Positions 14,243-22,304 of a stretch of 25,889 nt of DNA are shown here, in pieces. Position 1 is the first letter of the stretch. Each line of letters starts with the position of its first letter. The notes beneath the pieces are model-generated. The model was not told the DNA's origin and did not search any database. It was given only the letters and a program-made list of their open reading frames with translations. Location of the stretch: assembly GCA_943324415.2 (NCBI GenBank), contig CALPLN020000006.1, positions 1 through 25,889 of the forward strand. The letters run 5' to 3'. This DNA is from Sediminibacterium ginsengisoli (GTDB lineage Bacteria > Bacteroidota > Bacteroidia > Chitinophagales > Chitinophagaceae). Position numbers and translations under genes: made by a program.

Positions 14243-15679
14243 TTATGCGTTTAATAAATCTGTTCTTTTTAATTGTACCACATTCTCTATATGCAAAGTG
14301 TGCGGAAACATATCTACTGGCTGTATCTTAGTGACCGTATATTTAGCGTGTAATAATGCTAAGTCCCTTGCCTGTGTTGCTGGATTACAACTCACATACA
14401 CAATGGTTGGGGCTTCCATCTCCAATAATTTCTGCACTAACTTTTCGTGCATACCCGCTCTTGGAGGATCTGTAATAATCACATCCGGCTTTCCATGTGT
14501 TTCAAAAAATGCATCGTCACAAACCTTGATCACATCTCCTGCAAAAAATGCCGTCTCTGTTAATCCATTCAATGAGGCATTTAATTTAGCATCCTCAATC
14601 GCTTCTGCCACAAATTCGACACCAATAATTTTTTTAGCTTGGTCGCTACAAAAAATCCCGATGCTTCCTGTACCACAATATAAATCATATACCACTTCCT
14701 TACCCGTTAGTTCAGCAAAGTCTCTTGTCACCTGATATAAAACCTCCGCCTGTTTTGAATTGGTTTGGAAAAAGGATTTTGGACTGATTTTAAATTCAAA
14801 TTTTTCTAGCTTTTCGGTGATATAGCCATTCCCAAAATACACCTGCGGTTCCAAATCCTGCATACTATCATTTCGCTTGGTATTGATGGTATACAATAGG
14901 GTGGTGATTTGAGGGAACTGCTTTAACAAGGAATCCAATAAAGCCTTTCTCTTTTCCTCCTCCTCATAACCTAAAATCAAATTGATCATCCATTCGCCCT
15001 TGGTTGAATTTCTTACAAACATATTTCTTAGCCAACCCTGATGCTGTTTGATATTATAAAACGGCATTTTATTGTCTAAAGCAAACTGCACCACCGCCTT
15101 GCGCATTAAATTCGTTGGTTCTTCTTGTAAATAACAAGTATCTATTGGAACAATTTTTTCAAAAAATCCTCTTGCATGAAACCCGCCATCACCTGGGCTT
15201 TTAACGGGTTCTTCTCCCGAAGCCTTCATAGCCCTAAATGCCTCGAAAGACATATATAACTCAGTGGCAAAAGTATATTCAACCTTATTGCGATATCCCT
15301 CGGTTTGTTTGGCACCTAAAATAGCTGGTATAGGAGGCAAGGGAATTTTAGCAATCCTTGTCAAATTGTCTACTACTTGTTGTTGCTTATAGATGAGCTG
15401 TTGTGCATAAGGTAGCATCTGCCATTGACATCCGCCACAAACGCCAAAATGACTACAAAATGGTTTGACCCTATTTTCAGAATAGCTATGAAACTTTTTG
15501 GCAAAGCCTTCTGCCCAATCGGTTTTGTTTTTTTGTAATTGGATATCTACCACATCGCCCGGCACTGCCCCTTCAACAAAAATCACCTTGCCATCCACTC
15601 TTGCTAATGACTTGCCTTCGGCGGCGTAATCCTCTATAAGGACCTTTTCTAAAATAATTACTGGTTTTGACTTTCTCAC
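14243..15679 (-). CDS. rlmD: 23S rRNA (uracil-C5)-methyltransferase RlmD
   Basis: SAM-dependent enzyme that methylates C5 of a 23S rRNA uridine (U1939 in E. coli). The 478-residue product has an N-terminal TRAM domain (about 8-63) and four cysteines for an iron-sulphur cluster (Cys75, Cys81, Cys84 and Cys182). The SAM motif VYDLYCGTGSIGIF follows, then the ITDPPRAG motif and the catalytic cysteine in VYVSCNPAT. It starts with GTG at 15679 (MRKSKPV); no nearby ATG fits the TRAM start. A perfect -7 box lies only 5 nt upstream. It heads the run rlmD, rhomboid, pseudorhomboid, EEP. RlmCD-like specificity is an alternative name; the fold and reaction are secure. Confidence 0.92.
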   Translation of the reverse strand: MRKSKPVIILEKVLIEDYAAEGKSLARVDGKVIFVEGAVPGDVVDIQLQKNKTDWAEGFAKKFHSYSENRVKPFCSHFGVCGGCQWQMLPYAQQLIYKQQQVVDNLTRIAKIPLPPIPAILGAKQTEGYRNKVEYTFATELYMSFEAFRAMKASGEEPVKSPGDGGFHARGFFEKIVPIDTCYLQEEPTNLMRKAVVQFALDNKMPFYNIKQHQGWLRNMFVRNSTKGEWMINLILGYEEEEKRKALLDSLLKQFPQITTLLYTINTKRNDSMQDLEPQVYFGNGYITEKLEKFEFKISPKSFFQTNSKQAEVLYQVTRDFAELTGKEVVYDLYCGTGSIGIFCSDQAKKIIGVEFVAEAIEDAKLNASLNGLTETAFFAGDVIKVCDDAFFETHGKPDVIITDPPRAGMHEKLVQKLLEMEAPTIVYVSCNPATQARDLALLHAKYTVTKIQPVDMFPHTLHIENVVQLKRTDLLNA

Positions 15680-15684
15680 GGAAA

Positions 15685-15692
15685 CAAAGGTA
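15685..15692 (-). promoter_or_regulatory. -7 promoter box abutting rlmD
   Basis: Reverse strand TACCTTTG, an exact TAnnTTTG match, ends 5 nt before the GTG at 15679. The message would be leaderless or nearly so. Confidence 0.55.
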
Positions 15693-15797
15693 CAATCCAG
15701 CTACTAGATTATGCCATTCCATCCATTTAAATTAAACCCAAATCTGTTTTTTATTTTTTACTTTTACGTACTTAATTCGTCCCTTAACTCCTTTTAT

Positions 15798-17273
15798 ATG
15801 CGTCATAAAATAGTTGCTTTATGCAGTTTTTGTTTAGTTGTTTTGTCTGCCACCTTTACGAGTGCTCAGGCAGTTAAACAACGACCAACGACCAACATAT
15901 CAGTTGGCCACAATATTGAAATCACCCTCAAGCCCTACAAAAACACCAAGATCTACCTAGGCACCAACTATGGTCAAAATCGTGTCCTAGCCGATTCGAC
16001 AATTTTAAACGAAGCAAGTGTAGGTTATTTTAAAGGAAAAGCAAAGCTAACACCGGGCATCTATTTTGTCGTATCCCCTAAGTACGCTATTCTTTTCGAA
16101 TTTTTGGTAGACGATGGTCAGCAGTTTAAAATGATTGCAGATACCCTCAACTTATCAGGATTTAAAATTATTGGATCAAAGGAGAATGATATTTTTAGTG
16201 CCTATTCCAAAAGCATGAATCAGCTGGGCGCACAAAGAAGCCAATTAGAACAAGCTTATGCAAGGGCCACAACTGCACTAGATTCTGCCAATTATCTCCT
16301 GTCTTTAAAAAAAATAGATGCTAGCTTTAAACAAGAACGTCAAAAAATAATCCTTACTGCACCTAAATCAATGATGCGTTTTTTCTTAGATGTATTACAA
16401 AGACCAGAGGCGCCAGCAATCCCGATTGTCAATGGCAAGGCGGATTCTAGCTATCCATTTTATTATGTTAAAAATCATTTTTGGGACAATGTGGTATTCA
16501 ATGACAACCGTTTAATTAGAACACCTTTTTTTGAAGCAAAACTAGATGAGTATTTTAAAAACTATGTTTCCCGCGAACCAGATTCTATAATCGAAGAGGT
16601 TCAATACATGTTGGCTGTAGCAAAAACAGGAAAAGAAATTTATCCATTTTTACTTTTCAAGTTTACCAATAAATATATCAGTCCTGAATTTATGGGGCAG
16701 GATAAAGTGTTCCTTCATTTGTTTCAAAACTTTTTTAGCAAGGGTGATACCGTGTTATTAAACAATGAATCTAAAAAATCAATTACTGAACGAGCGTATA
16801 GTATCATGGCCAACCTCATTGGCAATCCCGCTCCTGCATTGGATTTAAACACAATAGACAATAAATCGTTTTCGCTTTATAGCCAACAAGCTAAATATAC
16901 CTTCATTGCATTCTGGGATCCAACTTGTGGACATTGTAAAGTGGAGATGCCAAGGGTGGATTCTTTTTATACAAACAACTGGAAGCAACTAGGCGTTCAA
17001 GTTATCGGGGTAAATACGAATTTTAAAGAATTAGCAGCATGGAAACAATTTATAACCGATCAACATTTTAATACTGGATGGTCACATATCTATCAAACCG
17101 AAGAAGCACTAAATGCAGAAATAAATGCAGGTAAAGCGACTACCATTAGGCAGCTTTATGATGTATTTAAAACACCAACATTTTATTTATTAGATAAAGA
17201 CAAAAAAATTATTGCTAAGAATCTATCGATAGATCAGTTCCATGAATTCTTGCAATCTCAGCAAAAAAAATAA
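15798..17273 (+). CDS. Exported TlpA-type thioredoxin-domain protein (DUF4369/DUF5106-like N-terminus)
   Basis: A 491-residue protein starting with a signal peptide (MRHKIVALCSFCLVVLSATF, cleavage near TSAQA), so periplasmic or outer-membrane associated. Residues ~40-140 look like the DUF4369 beta domain and ~145-330 like the helical DUF5106 part. Residues ~345-488 are a thioredoxin fold with the redox motif TCGHC (Cys377, Cys380). Such TlpA-family proteins reduce or isomerise disulphides outside the cytoplasm. The frame opens at 15711, but the ATG at 15798 is chosen because the signal peptide begins there. The last codons are A-rich (QQKK) and double as the U-run of the opposing metF terminator. 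It stands alone on its strand. Confidence 0.85.
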   Translation: MRHKIVALCSFCLVVLSATFTSAQAVKQRPTTNISVGHNIEITLKPYKNTKIYLGTNYGQNRVLADSTILNEASVGYFKGKAKLTPGIYFVVSPKYAILFEFLVDDGQQFKMIADTLNLSGFKIIGSKENDIFSAYSKSMNQLGAQRSQLEQAYARATTALDSANYLLSLKKIDASFKQERQKIILTAPKSMMRFFLDVLQRPEAPAIPIVNGKADSSYPFYYVKNHFWDNVVFNDNRLIRTPFFEAKLDEYFKNYVSREPDSIIEEVQYMLAVAKTGKEIYPFLLFKFTNKYISPEFMGQDKVFLHLFQNFFSKGDTVLLNNESKKSITERAYSIMANLIGNPAPALDLNTIDNKSFSLYSQQAKYTFIAFWDPTCGHCKVEMPRVDSFYTNNWKQLGVQVIGVNTNFKELAAWKQFITDQHFNTGWSHIYQTEEALNAEINAGKATTIRQLYDVFKTPTFYLLDKDKKIIAKNLSIDQFHEFLQSQQKK

Positions 17274-17304
17274 CCTATTCAAAGTCATTCACTTTGAATA
17301 GGTT
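17264..17304 (-). terminator. Intrinsic terminator of metF
   Basis: A perfect 14-bp stem AACCTATTCAAAGT/ACTTTGAATAGGTT (17272-17285 with 17291-17304) with a 5-nt loop. On the reverse strand it is followed by a run of Ts that lies inside the last codons of the convergent thioredoxin-type gene. On the forward strand the hairpin has no U-run, so it is stronger for metF. Confidence 0.88.
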
Positions 17305-17322
17305 AACTGAATGCCAATGTAA

Positions 17323-18276
17323 TTAGAATACTGCCGAAACGACGTCTCTGATTACTTTTGGCTTACCCAATGTATAGTAGTGTAAAACGGGTACACCCGC
17401 TGCTTTTAATTCCTTACTTTGTTGAATCAACCACTCTGTCCCTACTTGCTCGCATTCCGCATCGGTCTTGCATTTGTTAATGGCATTGGATAGTTCTGTT
17501 GGTATATCAACATGGAAGATTCTTGGCAAAATTGTCAATTGCTTCTTATTGGTGATTGGCTTTAAGCCTGGTATAATTGGTACTGTAATGCCCATATCGC
17601 GACATGCTTGAACATAGTCCAAGAACTTTTGGTTGTTGAAAAACATTTGCGTCATGATATAGTCAGCACCAGCATCTACCTTCTCTTTTGTTTTTAATAA
17701 ATCAATCTCAAAATTAGGTGACTCAAAATGCTTTTCTGGATAACCAGCAACACCCATACAAAAATCAGTTTTGCCGCCATTCAAAATATCTTCATCTAAA
17801 TAAATACCTTGATTCAATTGACCCACTTGCTTTAATAAATCAATTGCAAATTTATTTCCACCCGGCTCAGGCTCAAAGCTAGATTCATTCTTAGCCGCAT
17901 CGCCTCTTAAAATCAATGCATTGTCAATGCCTAAAAACTGTAAATCAATTAAAGCATCTTCTGTTTCACGCTTAGTGAAACCACCACATATAATATGTGG
18001 CACTGCATCGATATTATAATGGTTCATGATGGCAGCACAAATACCCACCGTACCCGGTCTTTTGCGCACATCCACTTTTTCAAATGTGCCATCTGTTTTT
18101 TTCTTAAACATCGTTTCACTTCTGTGATAGGTCACATTGATCCATGAAGGATTAAACTCCATTAATGGATCCAAATGGTCATAAATAGAAGTGATTGTTT
18201 TGCCCTTTAATGGGGGTAGAATCTCAAAGGAGACCAATGTGTCTTTTGCTTTCGCTAGATGTTCTGTTACGTGCAT
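17323..18276 (-). CDS. metF: Methylenetetrahydrofolate reductase
   Basis: FAD enzyme that reduces 5,10-methylene-THF to 5-methyl-THF, the methyl donor for methionine synthesis. The 317-residue product is close to the bacterial MetF length. Key features are VSFEILPP with the conserved Glu18, the NVTYHRSE segment, HIICGGFTKRETEDAL, LILRGDA, CMGVAGYPEKH and ADYIMTQMFF with the conserved Asp and Gln. The ATG at 18276 is chosen over a TTG at 18285 because the latter lies inside the promoter box. It is divergent from lptB, with 79 bp between starts, and ends at a strong hairpin. No riboswitch can fit in the short upstream region. Confidence 0.95.
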   Translation of the reverse strand: MHVTEHLAKAKDTLVSFEILPPLKGKTITSIYDHLDPLMEFNPSWINVTYHRSETMFKKKTDGTFEKVDVRKRPGTVGICAAIMNHYNIDAVPHIICGGFTKRETEDALIDLQFLGIDNALILRGDAAKNESSFEPEPGGNKFAIDLLKQVGQLNQGIYLDEDILNGGKTDFCMGVAGYPEKHFESPNFEIDLLKTKEKVDAGADYIMTQMFFNNQKFLDYVQACRDMGITVPIIPGLKPITNKKQLTILPRIFHVDIPTELSNAINKCKTDAECEQVGTEWLIQQSKELKAAGVPVLHYYTLGKPKVIRDVVSAVF

Positions 18277-18282
18277 AGAATA

Positions 18283-18290
18283 CAAAAATA
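18283..18290 (-). promoter_or_regulatory. -7 promoter box of metF
   Basis: Reverse strand TATTTTTG, an exact TAnnTTTG match, ends 6 nt before the ATG at 18276. A TTTG on the same strand (18316-18313) lies 22 nt further upstream, close to the -33 position. This TTTG is one arm of a small dyad TTTGA-n6-TCAAA (18301-18316) between metF and lptB. Confidence 0.6.
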
Positions 18291-18332
18291 GTTAATATTA
18301 TTTGACTAGGTTCAAATAGGCTTTTTTAACCT

Positions 18333-18340
18333 TATTTTTG
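18333..18340 (+). promoter_or_regulatory. -7 promoter box of lptB
   Basis: TATTTTTG, an exact TAnnTTTG match, ends 15 nt before the GTG start at 18356. Because a TTG in frame at 18338 lies within the box, it argues for the GTG start. Confidence 0.55.
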
Positions 18341-18355
18341 TACAAAACATTCAAC

Positions 18356-19117
18356 GTGATACTGACGATACATACCGATAAGTTAATCAAACAATACAAG
18401 GGCCGAAAGGTTGTTGACCAGGTAAGCGTATCTGTTACACAAGGAGAAATTGTAGGATTACTAGGCCCCAATGGTGCCGGTAAAACAACCACATTCTATA
18501 TGGTGGTTGGATTGATTGCTCCTGATGAGGGTCGTGTTTTTTTAAACGAAGAAGATATCACCCATTTACCGATGTACAAACGTGCACAAATGGGCTTAGG
18601 TTACCTACCTCAAGAAGCAAGTGTATTTAGAAAATTAACGGTTGCAGATAATATTATGGCGATTTTGGAAATGACAAAATTGACCAAGGGGGAAAGAGTA
18701 CATAAAATGGAAACCCTTTTAGATGAATTCAATTTACAAAAAGTAAGAAACAATAACGGAGACAGTTTAAGTGGTGGCGAAAGAAGAAGAACTGAGATTG
18801 CAAGAGCATTGGCCGTAGATCCTAAATTCATATTATTAGACGAACCCTTTGCTGGCGTGGATCCTATCGCAGTAGAAGATATTCAATCTGTAGTCGCTAG
18901 ATTAAAACTAAAAGACATTGGTATTTTAATTACCGACCACAACGTAAACGAAACCTTGTCTATTTGTGATCGCGCCTACTTATTGATAGAAGGAAAAATA
19001 TTCAAACACGGCACCGCCGAAGAATTAGCAGAAGACGAACATGTAAGACGATTATACCTGGGTACCAACTTTGAGTTAAAGCGCAAAGATTGGATTATCG
19101 AAATGGGACAAAAATAG
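18356..19117 (+). CDS. lptB: LPS export ABC transporter ATP-binding protein
   Basis: Cytoplasmic ATPase of the LptB2FGC machine that drives lipopolysaccharide from the inner membrane to the outer membrane. The 253-residue product shows Walker A GPNGAGKTT (37-45), the Q-loop GYLPQEASVF, the signature LSGGERRRTEIARAL (138-152), Walker B FILLDEPFAGVDP (158-170) and the H-loop ITDHNV. The GPNGAGKTT/PQEASVF/FAGVDPIAV combination is typical of LptB. The GTG at 18356 is chosen; it gives MILTIHTDKLIKQYKG, matching homologue starts. The GH3 gene begins 3 nt after its stop. The membrane parts LptF/LptG are not in this window. Confidence 0.93.
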   Translation: MILTIHTDKLIKQYKGRKVVDQVSVSVTQGEIVGLLGPNGAGKTTTFYMVVGLIAPDEGRVFLNEEDITHLPMYKRAQMGLGYLPQEASVFRKLTVADNIMAILEMTKLTKGERVHKMETLLDEFNLQKVRNNNGDSLSGGERRRTEIARALAVDPKFILLDEPFAGVDPIAVEDIQSVVARLKLKDIGILITDHNVNETLSICDRAYLLIEGKIFKHGTAEELAEDEHVRRLYLGTNFELKRKDWIIEMGQK

Positions 19118-19120
19118 CCT

Positions 19121-20635
19121 ATGAAGATTTTTAGCCCCGCTTTATCAAGATTAGCAAGATTGCGCTATTGGCGTATCGAACATTGGGTTAAGGATCCCGT
19201 TGCAGCACAACGTGAAGTGTTACAGGACCTCATCACACACGGACAGTACACACAGATTGGAAGAAAATACCAATTTAGTTCACTTTTCAATATTAGAAAA
19301 TTCAAGGAAACGGTGCCTATTCAAGAGTACGATGACATCAAACCTTATATAGACCAGATCATGCAAGGGGAAAATGCTGTTTTATGGAATACACCAGTCG
19401 AATGGTTTGCCAAAAGCAGTGGTACCACAAGTGACAAAAGCAAATTCATCCCATTAAGCAAAGAAAGTATCGAGGACAACCACTTTCAGGGTTCTAAAGA
19501 TGTACTCAGTATTTATTATAACGCCTTTCCAGACAGCGATCTATTAACAGGAAAGGGGCTTGTGATTGGCGGAAGCCATCAAGTGCACCCAATAAAAGAA
19601 GACATTCAATATGGTGACCTAAGTGCGGTATTGCTTCAGAACGCCCCTATTTGGTCTGGCTTGATCAGGGTACCCGAATTGTCTATTGCATTGATGGACG
19701 AATGGGAATCAAAAATTGAAATGCTTGCACAAAGCACCATTCAAGAGCCTGTCAGTTCTATCGCTGGTGTGCCTACCTGGACCCTTGTTTTATTAAAAAG
19801 GATTTTAGAAATCACGGGCAAGGCGACCATCAAAGAAGTTTGGCCTGATTTTGAATTGTACATTCATGGCGGCGTTTCTTTTACGCCCTATAGAGCACAA
19901 TTTCAAAAGATCATCGGTGGGGATTGTAATTATCTAGAGATCTACAATGCAAGCGAAGGATTTTTTGCTGCACAAGATCGTTTGAACCAAGAGGGAATGT
20001 TGCTCTTTTTAGACCATGGTATTTTTTATGAGTTCATGCCGATCGAAGAATATGGAAAAGACAATCCTATTACCATTGGATTGGATAAAGTTGAATTGGG
20101 AAAAAATTATGCGATCGTCATTAGCACCAATGGTGGACTATGGCGCTATCTTGTAGGTGATACCGTTCAATTTGTGACGCTGAATCCATTTAGGGTTAAA
20201 GTGAGTGGACGACTAAAACAATATATCAATGCATTCGGCGAAGAACTGATTGCTGACAATAGTGATAAAGCCATTAGCGCAACCTGTGCCAGCTTTAATG
20301 TGGTGATGAAAGAATATACAGCAGCCCCTATTTATATGTCTGATAAAGGTGCTGGCGCACACGAGTGGTTGATTGAATTTGAACAAACACCTACAGACAT
20401 GCATGCTTTTGCAATTGCATTGGACCAGAATTTACAAGCTGTGAATAGTGATTACGAAGCTAAAAGACATAAAGACATTGCACTTGGTTTACCACAAATC
20501 ACTGCAGTTAAAAAAGATTGTTTTCATGAGTGGTTAAAGAGAAAAGGGAAATTAGGTGGTCAACATAAGGTACCTAGACTTTCCAATGAGCGTAAGTTTG
20601 TAGAAGAGCTGAAATTAATTCACCAAGAAGGATAA
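19121..20635 (+). CDS. GH3 family adenylate-forming protein
   Basis: A 504-residue protein of the GH3 family, whose plant members adenylate jasmonate or auxin and conjugate the acyl group to an amino acid. The ATP-binding motif AKSSGTTSDKSKFIP is at about 97-111, the second motif YNASEGFFA near 272, and the hinge region TNGGLWRYLVGD followed by GRLKQYINAFGEEL is present, so adenylation chemistry should be intact. Bacterial GH3 proteins are common in Bacteroidota but their acceptors are not established to my knowledge. It lies 3 nt after lptB and 14 nt before a small membrane protein and fabG, so an acyl or envelope-lipid related substrate is a fair inference only. Confidence 0.88.
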   Translation: MKIFSPALSRLARLRYWRIEHWVKDPVAAQREVLQDLITHGQYTQIGRKYQFSSLFNIRKFKETVPIQEYDDIKPYIDQIMQGENAVLWNTPVEWFAKSSGTTSDKSKFIPLSKESIEDNHFQGSKDVLSIYYNAFPDSDLLTGKGLVIGGSHQVHPIKEDIQYGDLSAVLLQNAPIWSGLIRVPELSIALMDEWESKIEMLAQSTIQEPVSSIAGVPTWTLVLLKRILEITGKATIKEVWPDFELYIHGGVSFTPYRAQFQKIIGGDCNYLEIYNASEGFFAAQDRLNQEGMLLFLDHGIFYEFMPIEEYGKDNPITIGLDKVELGKNYAIVISTNGGLWRYLVGDTVQFVTLNPFRVKVSGRLKQYINAFGEELIADNSDKAISATCASFNVVMKEYTAAPIYMSDKGAGAHEWLIEFEQTPTDMHAFAIALDQNLQAVNSDYEAKRHKDIALGLPQITAVKKDCFHEWLKRKGKLGGQHKVPRLSNERKFVEELKLIHQEG

Positions 20636-20649
20636 TTAAAAAATATAAA

Positions 20650-20856
20650 ATGATTGATGCGTTAGGATGGGTAGCCACCGCGGTTGTGGTAGGTTCCTTT
20701 GGAATACAAGATGTAAGAAAATTAAGAATCATCAACATGTGTGGAAGTGTACTTTGGATTGCGTATGGTTTTTTAAAACAGGATAATCCTGTTATATTTG
20801 TAAATATTAGTATCATACTTATGCATACTTATTGGTTTATTAAAAATAGAAAGTAA
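20650..20856 (+). CDS. Small SWEET/YgjV-like membrane protein
   Basis: A 68-residue protein with three hydrophobic segments (about 3-18, 27-43 and 48-62). Recurrent features are GWVATAVVVGSFGIQDVRKLRIINMCGSVLWIAYGF and a final NISIILMHTYWF. This three-helix layout and the VGSF..QD..K..G..LW..YG pattern recall half-size SWEET (SemiSWEET/PQ-loop) proteins and the inner-membrane YgjV family, which act as dimers or are uncharacterised. It is a little shorter than typical SemiSWEETs, so transport is not assured. Its stop TAA overlaps the fabG ATG by one base, a sign of translational coupling. It lies 14 nt after the GH3 gene in the lptB operon. Confidence 0.72.
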   Translation: MIDALGWVATAVVVGSFGIQDVRKLRIINMCGSVLWIAYGFLKQDNPVIFVNISIILMHTYWFIKNRK

Positions 20857-21611
20857 TGAAATTATTAGCAGGAAAAGTAGCCATCGTAACAGGAGCAGCT
20901 AGAGGCATTGGAGCAGCCATCGCTTTAAAATTAGCAGAACAAGGTGCAAATATTGCATTTACTTATGTGAGTGATAGCAGTGCTGACAAGGCGAACCAGC
21001 TAGTTGTAGAAATGGAAAAATTGGGTGTTAAAGCAAAAGCATACCAGGCCAATGCAGGTGATTTTACCGCATGTGAAACATTTGTAAATGATGTAGTCGC
21101 TACATTTGGCACCGTAGATATCTGTGTTAACAATGCAGGTATCTCTAAAGATAATTTGTTATTGCGCATGACAGCAGAACAATGGGATGATGTGATGGAG
21201 ACCAACTTAAAGAGCGTATTCAATATGACTAAGCAAGTGATTCGTCCAATGATGAAAGCACGTAGCGGAAGCATTATCAATATGAGTTCAATTATTGGTA
21301 TTCGTGGTAATGCGGGTCAAAGCAGCTATGCAGCTAGTAAGGCTGGTATCATTGGTTTTACAAAATCTATTGCTGCAGAAGTAGGTAGTCGTAATATTCG
21401 TTGTAACGCCATCGCTCCAGGATTTATTGAAACAGATATGACCCATTATTTAAATGAAGGGGAAGCAGGAAAAGCTTTCTTAGATAAAATTCCTTTGGGT
21501 CGTTTTGGTAAAGCAGATGAAATTGCCAACACCACTTTATTCTTAGCGAGTGAAATGAGTAGTTATGTAACGGGTCAAGTAATTAGCGCCTGCGGAGGAT
21601 TGAATATCTAA
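20856..21611 (+). CDS. fabG: 3-oxoacyl-ACP reductase
   Basis: NADPH-dependent reduction of 3-oxoacyl-ACP in the fatty acid elongation cycle, in the cytoplasm. The 251-residue product has TGAARGIG (12-19), the NNAGIS motif, Ser in NMSSIIGIRGN, the YAASKAG signature and the CNAIAPGFIETDMT segment typical of FabG. The end VTGQVISACGGLNI is also typical. It is coupled to the small membrane gene by a TAATG overlap and closes the lptB operon. Its stop overlaps the adk stop by 4 bp, so there is no room for a terminator between them. Other short-chain dehydrogenases are possible, but the overall match to FabG is good. Confidence 0.92.
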   Translation: MKLLAGKVAIVTGAARGIGAAIALKLAEQGANIAFTYVSDSSADKANQLVVEMEKLGVKAKAYQANAGDFTACETFVNDVVATFGTVDICVNNAGISKDNLLLRMTAEQWDDVMETNLKSVFNMTKQVIRPMMKARSGSIINMSSIIGIRGNAGQSSYAASKAGIIGFTKSIAAEVGSRNIRCNAIAPGFIETDMTHYLNEGEAGKAFLDKIPLGRFGKADEIANTTLFLASEMSSYVTGQVISACGGLNI

Positions 21612-22183
21612 ATTCTTTTATCAATCTCAGACTTCAGATCTGCATAGATCGATTCAACTGTGCCTTCTCCTTTAACAGAAACAACTTTATTAAATTGTTT
21701 ATAATAAGTTGCTACTGCAGTTGTCTTGTCGTGGTATTCTTGAATTCTCGCGCGGATGATTGTTTCATTAGTATCGTCACTTCTTCCTGATGTCAATCCT
21801 CTTCCTAATAATCTTTTTACCAACTCTTCCTCACTCACTTCCAATGCAAGGACCACATTGATCTCGTTAGACTTCTTTTCCAACAAAGCATCTAATGCAA
21901 CACATTGTGCCGTTGTTCTTGGAAATCCATCAAATAAAAATCCCTTCGCTTCTGGATGTGCATTCATAAAATTGTCTACCATCCCTATCACCACCTCGTC
22001 TGGTACCAGTTGTCCTTGATCCATTAGTCTTTTTGCCTCCATTCCTAAAGTGGTTTGACCTGCAATCTCACTACGTAATAAATTACCTGTAGATAAGTGT
22101 TGCAAACCATAGGCAGCGATAATATTTTCACTTTGTGTGCCTTTACCGCTTCCTGGAGGACCAAATAAGATTAAATTGAACAT
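21608..22183 (-). CDS. adk: Adenylate kinase
   Basis: Converts AMP and ATP to two ADP; essential for adenine nucleotide balance. The 191-residue product is of the short-lid type without a zinc finger, as is usual in Bacteroidota. The P-loop GPPGSGKGTQ is at 8-17, the AMP site LSTGNLLR near 35, FDGFPRT near 84, and the lid region LLGRGLTSGRSDDTNETI. The ATG at 22183 places the P-loop correctly. A perfect -7 box lies 20 nt upstream. It is convergent with fabG with a 4-bp stop overlap and divergent from msrB. Confidence 0.96.
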   Translation of the reverse strand: MFNLILFGPPGSGKGTQSENIIAAYGLQHLSTGNLLRSEIAGQTTLGMEAKRLMDQGQLVPDEVVIGMVDNFMNAHPEAKGFLFDGFPRTTAQCVALDALLEKKSNEINVVLALEVSEEELVKRLLGRGLTSGRSDDTNETIIRARIQEYHDKTTAVATYYKQFNKVVSVKGEGTVESIYADLKSEIDKRI

Positions 22184-22203
22184 GGGATTGTGTTGATAGG
22201 CAA

Positions 22204-22211
22204 CAAAGATA
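22204..22211 (-). promoter_or_regulatory. -7 promoter box of adk
   Basis: Reverse strand TATCTTTG, an exact TAnnTTTG match, 20 nt before the adk ATG. Confidence 0.6.
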
Positions 22212-22268
22212 ATGAACTCGGCTAAATTTTTTTAACCCTATCTTATAAATTACCCAACAAATTATCTG

Positions 22269-22288
22269 AATACTTGTTAGTATTTTTA
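22269..22288 (+). promoter_or_regulatory. Possible msrB promoter with dyad
   Basis: TATTTTTA (22281-22288) differs from TAnnTTTG in the last base and ends 16 nt before the msrB ATG. Its left half lies in a perfect 6-bp dyad AATACT-TGTT-AGTATT (22269-22284), which could be an operator. Weak evidence. Confidence 0.3.
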
Positions 22289-22304
22289 TACAGAAATCAA
22301 TCCC

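Noticed and set aside
14130..14735. 201-residue open frame on the + strand
   Set aside because: It lies antisense across the well-supported rhomboid and rlmD genes, has no recognisable domain, and its composition reflects the opposite strand.
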